64,000 bases of DNA from Methanothrix harundinacea (GTDB lineage: Archaea > Halobacteriota > Methanosarcinia > Methanotrichales > Methanotrichaceae), in NCBI GenBank assembly GCA_002506535.1, contig DAXT01000006.1, positions 1 through 64,000 on the forward strand. The letters are read 5' to 3'. Shown piece after piece: positions 58,717 to 64,000 of this stretch. The position numbers were made by a program, and so were the translations under genes. Position 1 is the stretch's first letter. Each line of letters begins with the position of its first letter. The notes under the pieces were generated by a model. It was not told the origin of the DNA. It did no database searches and saw only the letters and a program-made list of their open reading frames with translations.

Positions 58717-59604
58717 TCACCCCCCGGGGGTGGCCTCCTCCGCCGGTATCTCTGGCCTGAGGACGGGGGCTCCCATCGCCTCTGCCGGGAGGACGACGAC
58801 TACCGGCTCATGGTAGCCGCCAAACCTCCTCACCTCAAGGGTCTCAAAGCGGATCTCAAGCCCGCCGGGGGCATCGGGGGGGACCCTCAGAACTCCGGGA
58901 CCCGCGGTGTAGACGGTGGATATCCTGCTCTCGGTGGGAAGGAGGGTCTCCCGGGAAATCCAGACGGTCCACTCCAGCACCGACCCCTCCTCAAAGAGGC
59001 GGTTCATATCGATCATCAGGGGGAGCCTCGGGTTTACGGAGCTGATCTGCCCCAGCATTATCCCATAGGCGGTGTCGGCGTCCGGCGTCACCTTCAGCCT
59101 GTACTGATCCAGGCCGTCCCTCCTCTCGGTCCCCTCGACGACGACCCCACCCCTCTCGATCATCTCCAGGAGGTGCGCCAGCTGGTCGATCTTCTCGATC
59201 CCGTACTCGGGGTCCGGCTGGAGGAGGCCGATCCACTCGTCCCCCATCTTCTGGTAGAGGGTCATGTTCCGGAAGTAGACCTCGACGACGTCCTCAGCCG
59301 CCCTCTCTCCGGCGAGGTCGGTCCTCTTCGATATGGAGACCTCCGTCGAACTCTGATCGGTGAGGTTTATCTCCCCCGTCCACCGGAGGGATACCCTCTC
59401 CCCCTCCAGGGAACCCTCCCCGTCGAAGCCGCGAAACTCCACCGTCTGGTCCATCTCGATCTCGAACCGGTAGGAATCCAGATCGCCGACGGCCTCTGCC
59501 ATCATATCCGCCACCTCGCCCCCCTCCGGCGCCCTATCCCCGCCGATGCAGCCAGCGAAGGCCGCGGCCGTCAAGGCGATCAGAAGGATAACCCGTTTAT
59601 TCAT
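58717..59604 (-). CDS. Lipoprotein with LolA-like beta fold
   Basis: The protein of about 295 aa starts MNKRVILLIALTAAAFAGC, a signal peptide ending in a lipobox (AFAGC), so it is probably lipid-anchored outside the membrane. The mature part has DSYRFEIEMDQTVEF, VEVYFRNMTLYQKMGDEWI, QYRLKVTPDADTAYGIM and LEWTVWISRETLLPTESRI. This pattern resembles LolA/LppX-like or DUF6612-type lipoproteins that bind hydrophobic molecules. The frame is open from 59658; ATG 59604 is at the signal peptide. The HTH regulator gene follows it. Confidence 0.8.
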   Translation of the reverse strand: MNKRVILLIALTAAAFAGCIGGDRAPEGGEVADMMAEAVGDLDSYRFEIEMDQTVEFRGFDGEGSLEGERVSLRWTGEINLTDQSSTEVSISKRTDLAGERAAEDVVEVYFRNMTLYQKMGDEWIGLLQPDPEYGIEKIDQLAHLLEMIERGGVVVEGTERRDGLDQYRLKVTPDADTAYGIMLGQISSVNPRLPLMIDMNRLFEEGSVLEWTVWISRETLLPTESRISTVYTAGPGVLRVPPDAPGGLEIRFETLEVRRFGGYHEPVVVVLPAEAMGAPVLRPEIPAEEATPGG

Positions 59605-59679
59605 CTCCCCCACCCCCATCTTAAGCCTTCCAGCCGAAAGGTCGATCTGACGGTTCAAAGAGTTCGGCTCGGTCTTCGT

Positions 59680-60597
59680 TCATCGGCCGCAGCTCTCAAA
59701 CTTCTCTCCCGTGATCATCTCGAAGAGCCTTATGTAGATCTCCCTCGCCTCGCCTATGACCTCGGCGGGGAGGGGGGGTATATCGGGCTCGGCCTCTCTT
59801 CTATCTCTTGCGCCGTAGAGGAGGTCCTTGTACCCCGTCCTCCGGTAGTGCTGCCGGACGAACTCCTTGGATAGGTCGAGAAACTCCCCGTCCTCGTACT
59901 TCGCCTTATCCCAGAACCTGTCCTCGTCGGCGGTGCCGAAGACGTCGACTATCATGATCCTCCTCTCCTCGTCGAAGGCGAACTCCTTCTTCCCGTCGAC
60001 GTGGATGAGCCCCCTGGGCTCCACCTCCCTTCTGATATCCTCGTCGATCTTGAGGACCGTCTCGCATATCGTATCGTACTCATCGGTCGAGAGCCCCGAT
60101 ATCTCCAGAGCCTCTCTCTTCTCCAGGAGCCTATCGATCCTCTCCAGCTTCGTCGAGACCTCTATATACGGTTCGGGGAGGCGCTCGCCGTACTCGACCT
60201 TCCTGCCCCTGGGAAATCCCAGCTCCTCGGGCCTGACCTTTCCTGCAGCGAGCCGGTCGTATATCGAGCCTGCGGCGTACCACCGGCATATCACCTCCAG
60301 GGGGATCAGGTAGTTCTTCGACTCCGGTCCGATCCTCTCCGGCTCGATCACATCCACCTTCTTGACCAGCATCCCGTTGGGGGGGAGGAACTTTTCGAAG
60401 TGGGTGGCGATCCCCATCCTCTTGGCCCGCATGAACCAGTGGACCCCCTCCCTGCAGAGAGTCTCACCCTTCTGGGGGATGAGGCTTGGGATCACCTTGT
60501 CGAAGACGGATATCCTGTCGGTGAACCGAAACTCCAGCTCCCGGTCGAGGTCGTAGACCTCCTTGACCGAGCCCATCCTCAAAGGCTTCCGTTCCAT
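59680..60597 (-). CDS. purC: Phosphoribosylaminoimidazole-succinocarboxamide synthase
   Basis: The protein of about 305 aa is a SAICAR synthetase, joining aspartate to CAIR in purine synthesis. Features are RMGSVKEVYDLDRELEFRFT, DRISVFDKVIPSLIPQKGE, CRWYAAGSIYDRL and GLIHVDGKKEFAFDEERRIM with VDVFGTADEDRFW. It is of the longer archaeal type rather than the 240-aa bacterial form. ATG 60597 precedes MERKPLRMGSVKEVYDL; the frame open to 60648 adds non-conserved residues. Confidence 0.93.
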   Translation of the reverse strand: MERKPLRMGSVKEVYDLDRELEFRFTDRISVFDKVIPSLIPQKGETLCREGVHWFMRAKRMGIATHFEKFLPPNGMLVKKVDVIEPERIGPESKNYLIPLEVICRWYAAGSIYDRLAAGKVRPEELGFPRGRKVEYGERLPEPYIEVSTKLERIDRLLEKREALEISGLSTDEYDTICETVLKIDEDIRREVEPRGLIHVDGKKEFAFDEERRIMIVDVFGTADEDRFWDKAKYEDGEFLDLSKEFVRQHYRRTGYKDLLYGARDRREAEPDIPPLPAEVIGEAREIYIRLFEMITGEKFESCGR

Positions 60598-60735
60598 CGT
60601 CCAACCCATCTCCTGGTGGATGGATAACTCTTTTGCTGCATCCGGCAATAAAGGTGGGATAAGCCTCAGACGCTTTCAATTATAGATCGAAAAGAGTGAT
60701 ACGGGGAGAGTTCCCCGCCGGATCTATGGGACCGG

Positions 60736-61329
60736 TCAGCTGTAGGGGGAGCTCTCTGCCCTTCCTGTCAAGAGCCGGCCGGAGGGGTCGAGGGCCTCAT
60801 AACCGCCCCGGATCGATCCCTTCTCCTCTTTCAGATCCAGAAGGTAGAGGCGGGACCCGTCCTCAGGGACCAGTCTGAGGATGAGCGCCTCCTGCGAGGC
60901 AGATCCGGAGACTCCGACCCGGGTTTTGGCCCCTCCGGCGGTTAGGTTTCCAGCCCCGAAGACGACCTCGGCGGACCGGAATAGAGTCAGATCGACCCTT
61001 CCCGTGACGTCCCCGACGAGGATCAGGCGGATCCGGTCATATCCGCCGGATCCCGCCGCCTCATCTTCAGCAGGATCGAGATCCTCCGGGGCTTCGACGG
61101 TTTCGTCCCGGGTCGCGTTCTGGGAATCGTTATCTTCCGCCATCCCAGTCTCTGACGCCTTCGCCGCCGGGGCGGAGGTCACCGGCATCGACATGTCCAT
61201 CCCCAGGTCGCCGGTGCCGAGCCACTCGACGTTATCGACGTAGCGCAGCTTAGGGCAGGCCCCCTCGCAAGCCCCAGATAATACGGCTGCCGCCACCATC
61301 GCCATAAGAAACAGGCTCAAGAATCTCAT
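60736..61329 (-). CDS. Secreted paralog D of a G-x-W/LTLY beta-barrel-like family
   Basis: The protein of about 197 aa has a signal peptide (FLSLFLMAMVAAAVLSGACE, perhaps a lipobox SGAC). It then has an acidic linker and a beta domain: IRLILVGDVTGRVDLTLFRS, EVVFGAGNLTAGG, LILRLVPEDGSRLYLLDL and IRGGYEALDPSGRLLTGRA. The order of motifs matches the three upstream genes (VDLTLYQ, EVFG-x-G, L-x-L-x-x-V, Y-x-AY-x-SG), but this is the most divergent member and lacks the first tryptophan strand. ATG 61329 follows GGTGAG; the TTG at 61335 is the alternative. Confidence 0.78.
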   Translation of the reverse strand: MRFLSLFLMAMVAAAVLSGACEGACPKLRYVDNVEWLGTGDLGMDMSMPVTSAPAAKASETGMAEDNDSQNATRDETVEAPEDLDPAEDEAAGSGGYDRIRLILVGDVTGRVDLTLFRSAEVVFGAGNLTAGGAKTRVGVSGSASQEALILRLVPEDGSRLYLLDLKEEKGSIRGGYEALDPSGRLLTGRAESSPYS

Positions 61330-61416
61330 TCTCAATACTCACCATCCATCTCGATTATCATTCTTAGACCCCCAGACCCTCGAACTTCAACAAATACATT
61401 TTGGCCTTCTCTCGGC

Positions 61417-62040
61417 TCAGGCGGGACCGGTTACCGCTCCAGGCCGCCAGGATCCGTCGGGAGGCAGGATCGACGAGGCCGGTGCGGGACCGAAGATCCC
61501 GCCGAGAGGTCCTCTCTTATACCCGAAGGCATCTCCAGATCCGGCGTGACCCGAAGGGGCATAGGCGGCGTAGCTCCCCCTGGCAGGAGTCGTCAAAAGG
61601 CTCAGCCTCACCCTGATGAGGGCAGGATCGCCGACGGTGACCAGAGATAGCTCCAGTTCGTTCGGGCTCACATATCCCGCGGCGGTCACCGGCCATCTCC
61701 TCATCTCCGAGGTCATGGTCCCCTCTCCGAAGACCTCGCCTCCGACCTGGTATAACGTAAGGTCCACCTCCCGTCTCCCTTCGCCCTCGAGGTTGAAATA
61801 CCATATACCTGCGACCTCTGAAGGAGGCCTCGCCGGAAGGGCCGGCACTGTCCATACTCTCCGGCTCTGAGCTGAAAGGTTCATCATCCCCAGGAGATAG
61901 CCCTCCGTATGATGGGCGTCGACGATCCGCAGACCCCCGATCCCCAGCCAATCGTCAGCCTGCGATCCATCCCCGACGGCGCTATGGGGGGCCGCCAGGA
62001 GGTGAAGGAGGAGCAAGATAAAAACCAGAATGATCCTCAT
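61417..62040 (-). CDS. Secreted paralog C of the same family
   Basis: The 207-aa protein has a signal peptide (IILVFILLLLHLLAAPHSA). The segment DDWLGIGGLRIVDAHHTEGY matches the N-terminus of paralog A. The core domain is AGIWYFNLEGEGRREVDLTL, YQVGGEVFGEGTMTS, ELELSLVTVGDPALIRVRLS and GSYAAYAPSGHAG. The pattern suggests a small beta barrel of the lipocalin type, inferred only from alternating strands. TATA-like CTTTTTAAACTTC lies at about 62063-62075, so it has its own promoter. Confidence 0.82.
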   Translation of the reverse strand: MRIILVFILLLLHLLAAPHSAVGDGSQADDWLGIGGLRIVDAHHTEGYLLGMMNLSAQSRRVWTVPALPARPPSEVAGIWYFNLEGEGRREVDLTLYQVGGEVFGEGTMTSEMRRWPVTAAGYVSPNELELSLVTVGDPALIRVRLSLLTTPARGSYAAYAPSGHAGSGDAFGYKRGPLGGIFGPAPASSILPPDGSWRPGAVTGPA

Positions 62041-62118
62041 AACATGAAACCCCCGTTCGTTTAGAAGTTTAAAAAGTCTGGGAGGGGTGATCCCCCTCCA
62101 TCTATCTCAGAGCCGCCC

Positions 62119-62760
62119 CTAGCTCATGGCGTTTCCGCCCGATATCCCCATCCCGACGCTACCTATGCTGACCGTCCCCGATCCCTCCCTGGGCGCGGAC
62201 TGGGCTGTCGGATAAAAGCGGCTGCCGTTGATGTTTCCTGCCCAGAAGCCCCCGTCGGAGGTGTAGGCGGTGTAAGTGCCGAAGATGCCGTTTCCGCTCA
62301 CCGTCGTCCGGAGCCGGTACATGCTGTTTCCTCCGACGGTTACGAGGCGGAGGGATAGGCTCGTCCCTTCGGTCGACCCTGCGGCCGTCACCTCCTGGGT
62401 GTTGATCCCCGTGGTCATGATCCCCCGTCCGAAGACCTCGTTTCCGTACTGGTAGAGGGTGAGGTCGAGGGTCCTCTGACCGGCGGTGTCAACGAGGCTG
62501 AGAGTCCACCTTCCTGCGACGATCGACCAGGGAGAGCCCGGGGTCGCCAGCGGCGAAGCGGCGCTGCCGTTGGCGGCGCCGGGGCTCATCCCGGTGGCGG
62601 GATCGATGTAAAAGAGGGACTCTCCTTTGAAAGCCTCTCCTACGTCAGACTTGATCTGACTTCCGGAGAGGTCGTCGAGGTTGAGATCTTCAGACGCTGC
62701 GGTAGAGGCGGCTGCTGCCAATAAGATCAGCGGCACCATCCATGCCTTTTTTAATTTCAT
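62119..62760 (-). CDS. Secreted paralog B of the same family
   Basis: The protein of about 213 aa has a signal peptide (AWMVPLILLAAAASTAASE). The domain is AGRWTLSLVDTAGQRTLDLT, LYQYGNEVFGRGIMTTG, LSLRLVTVGGNSMYRLRTT and GTYTAYTSDGGFWAGNINGS. The strands from W to VFG-x-G and the tail FWAGN-x-x-GSR match paralog A closely. GGAGGT is spaced 9 nt before ATG 62760, which decides the start over the TTG at 62796 that overlaps the upstream stop. It is probably co-transcribed with paralog A. Confidence 0.83.
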   Translation of the reverse strand: MKLKKAWMVPLILLAAAASTAASEDLNLDDLSGSQIKSDVGEAFKGESLFYIDPATGMSPGAANGSAASPLATPGSPWSIVAGRWTLSLVDTAGQRTLDLTLYQYGNEVFGRGIMTTGINTQEVTAAGSTEGTSLSLRLVTVGGNSMYRLRTTVSGNGIFGTYTAYTSDGGFWAGNINGSRFYPTAQSAPREGSGTVSIGSVGMGISGGNAMS

Positions 62761-62792
62761 AAACCTTAAACCTCCATTTATCTCCATCACCG

Positions 62793-63470
62793 TCAATCGA
62801 TCCGTGATCCGGTGACGTTTCCTGACCAGGCGGACCCGTCGGACCCGTAAGCGGTATAGCCGCCGGCGACAAGGTCACCGGTCAGGGCCAGGTCGAACCT
62901 GTAGAGGGCGACGGAGTCGAGGGATACGACGTCGAGTTTCATAGATCCGCCGACGACGGTCCCGCTGGCTGCAGCTTCGCTGGCGGAGCTCTTGGCGGAA
63001 GGAGGCTGGTTCAACCAGTCGATCATCGATTCGATCCCCCGGTCCCCTGACGATCCGGAGCCGGCCGATCCGTCAGACGTTCCCAGGACCCCTCTGCCGA
63101 AGACTAGGTCTCCCCTCTGATACAGGACGAGGTCCAGGGACCTTGCTGTATCCTCCACCATCTCAAAGGACCATCTCCCCGAGAAGTCGGAGGGTTGCCG
63201 GGTCGCTCCCGCCGCCGGAGAGGATCCTGCGGACCCGATGGCGTATACCTCTCTTTCGGACGGGACCGTCGGAAGGGTGGCGATGCCGCCGTCGGTGGAG
63301 TTGACGATCTTGTTCTGGTCGGAGCTTGCGACCTTCGACAGGTACTCGCCTGTATGGTGTATGTCTGAGATCGCCGGAACCCCCACGAGCCAGTCGTCTG
63401 CGGCCTGGCCGGAGAATGCGACGGATATCAGGACGGCCATATATAACAGAGCTAATTTAACGTTTGTCAT
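62793..63470 (-). CDS. Secreted paralog A of the same family
   Basis: The 225-aa protein has a signal peptide (LALLYMAVLISVAFSGQAA), then DDWLVGVPAISDIHHTGEYL. The core is SGRWSFEMVEDTARSLDLVL, YQRGDLVFGRGVLGTSD, a Ser/Ala/Gly-rich insertion, then MKLDVVSLDSVALYRFDLA and GGYTAYGSDGSAWSGNVTGS. It heads the run of four genes on this strand. A TATA box, CGATTTTATACC on the minus strand at about 63510-63521, lies 40-50 nt upstream of ATG 63470. No cysteines occur in the mature part, so the fold would not rely on disulfides. Confidence 0.83.
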   Translation of the reverse strand: MTNVKLALLYMAVLISVAFSGQAADDWLVGVPAISDIHHTGEYLSKVASSDQNKIVNSTDGGIATLPTVPSEREVYAIGSAGSSPAAGATRQPSDFSGRWSFEMVEDTARSLDLVLYQRGDLVFGRGVLGTSDGSAGSGSSGDRGIESMIDWLNQPPSAKSSASEAAASGTVVGGSMKLDVVSLDSVALYRFDLALTGDLVAGGYTAYGSDGSAWSGNVTGSRID

Positions 63471-63509
63471 AGACGTTTAACCCCCATTTCCGGGAGAAGA
63501 CCTTCCGGG

Positions 63510-63521
63510 TATAAAATCGTT
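63510..63521 (-). promoter_or_regulatory. TATA box upstream of secreted paralog A
   Basis: The minus strand reads ACGATTTTATACC about 40 nt before the ATG at 63470. Confidence 0.5.
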
Positions 63522-63551
63522 TTGTTCTCGAAAAACCGGGAACGTATGAGG

Positions 63552-64000
63552 TTATTCTCCGGTCTCGAATATGAACGAGTGGGCCCGCCTGAACTCCTCG
63601 TCCTTCATCATGCAGCCTTGGGGCTTTCCCCGAAACCACCGGTCCCGGCCCATCTTCCTCCAGATCTCAGCGAGGCTCATCTCCCGGACGTTCCCGAAGG
63701 GGGTCGGCATATAGGCGCAAGGTAGGACGTCCCCGGAGGCGTCGACGTGGAGCCACCTCCTCCCGGCGAAGCAGCCGAACATCTCGGGGGAGAGGAGGCG
63801 GGGGAGGGCGGTTACCCTCGGCCCATCTGCCATCCGGTTCTTCTCCTGGTGGAACCTGCTGAGGCGGTCTATGTCGCTTTTCGTCAGAACCTCGTCGGCG
63901 TGGTCCGACCACCTCCCCACGGCGACGATCTCGTAGAGGGAGAGCTCGTGGGCCCCCAGCTCCGCTGCCATGCTGTAGGCGTCCTCCAGGTCGTCGATGT
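63552..64000 (-). CDS. Radical SAM/SPASM protein, C-terminal part (cut by window edge)
   Basis: The frame continues past the right edge, so the 5' end with the radical SAM cluster motif is missing from view. The visible roughly 149 residues include IVAVGRWSDHADEVLTKSDI. They then show a SPASM-like auxiliary-cluster region: FGCFAGRRWLHVDASGDVLP, CAYMPTPFGNVREMSLAEIW and a late GCMMKDEEF. This is the usual layout of SPASM proteins involved in peptide or cofactor modification. It lies upstream of the secreted paralog run on the same strand, with a separate promoter between them. The substrate cannot be judged from this part. Confidence 0.82.
   Translation of the reverse strand, partial: IDDLEDAYSMAAELGAHELSLYEIVAVGRWSDHADEVLTKSDIDRLSRFHQEKNRMADGPRVTALPRLLSPEMFGCFAGRRWLHVDASGDVLPCAYMPTPFGNVREMSLAEIWRKMGRDRWFRGKPQGCMMKDEEFRRAHSFIFETGE

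Overview
The window looks like a chromosomal segment of a G+C-rich methanogenic archaeon, most likely of the Methanothrix/Methanosaeta group (Methanotrichaceae). It encodes a type-2 (methanogen-type) seryl-tRNA synthetase, a class I lysyl-tRNA synthetase, archaeal ribosomal proteins S15 and S8e, a KEOPS Pcc1 subunit, a Taw2-type wybutosine enzyme, a DRG-family GTPase and very many secreted proteins. Several genes have TATA-like boxes 20-40 nt upstream of short or absent leaders. The genus is an inference from gene content and base composition; no rRNA is present to confirm it.

Layout. 0-1.7 kb holds decayed genes (a frameshifted secreted protein, a RidA remnant) and an FMN reductase. 2-8.5 kb holds anaerobic ribonucleotide reductase (nrdD), a 2[4Fe-4S] ferredoxin with a perfect inverted repeat at its predicted transcription start, a UPF0182 membrane protein and a DUF116 protein. 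8.7-12.2 kb is a tightly overlapping information-processing operon: rps15, a RecJ-like DHH protein, pcc1 and serS2, closed by a hairpin-T terminator. 12.2-14.1 kb is an A+T-rich island with one secreted protein. 14.2-17.8 kb has a radical SAM enzyme, a DUF2281 antitoxin-like gene, the stump of a type ISP restriction enzyme, a DUF457 membrane hydrolase, a membrane ferredoxin and a zinc-ribbon protein. 17.9-21.8 kb is a plastic region: tandem secreted paralogs, a decayed third copy, a decayed copy of the 3' end of the beta-CASP gene found again at 56.4 kb, an A+T-rich pair (PH-domain protein, PD-(D/E)XK-like nuclease), and a GIY-YIG/DUF4357 protein next to tRNA-Gln(CTG).

22-34.9 kb is mostly housekeeping: UlaG-like hydrolase, taw2, a single-pass surface protein, pyrE, metallophosphoesterase, nucleoside deoxyribosyltransferase, lysS, dCMP deaminase, lysA, a radical SAM protein, DUF1922, rps8e and DRG GTPase. 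35.1-45.6 kb holds two giant secreted proteins (1206 aa with 28 propeller-type repeats, and 1616 aa with Ig/CARDB-like repeats) flanking pdxS-pdxT. 45.8-50.2 kb combines a GntP-family permease with a GlcD/GlcF-type 2-hydroxyacid dehydrogenase pair. 50.3-52.6 kb is an A+T-rich gene for a membrane-anchored P-loop NTPase with TPRs. 52.7-64 kb has an acyltransferase stump, a Dph6-like protein, an iron-sulfur flavoprotein, the beta-CASP nuclease, an HTH regulator, a lipoprotein, purC, a run of four divergent paralogous secreted proteins and a radical SAM/SPASM gene cut by the window edge.

Two themes stand out. Much coding capacity is given to exported proteins, including two apparent families that share a G-x-W plus beta-strand pattern. 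There are also several dead gene fragments (RidA, type ISP R-M, beta-CASP, AcylT3, secreted paralogs), marking sites of past recombination. I saw no CRISPR array, no intact transposase and no rRNA.
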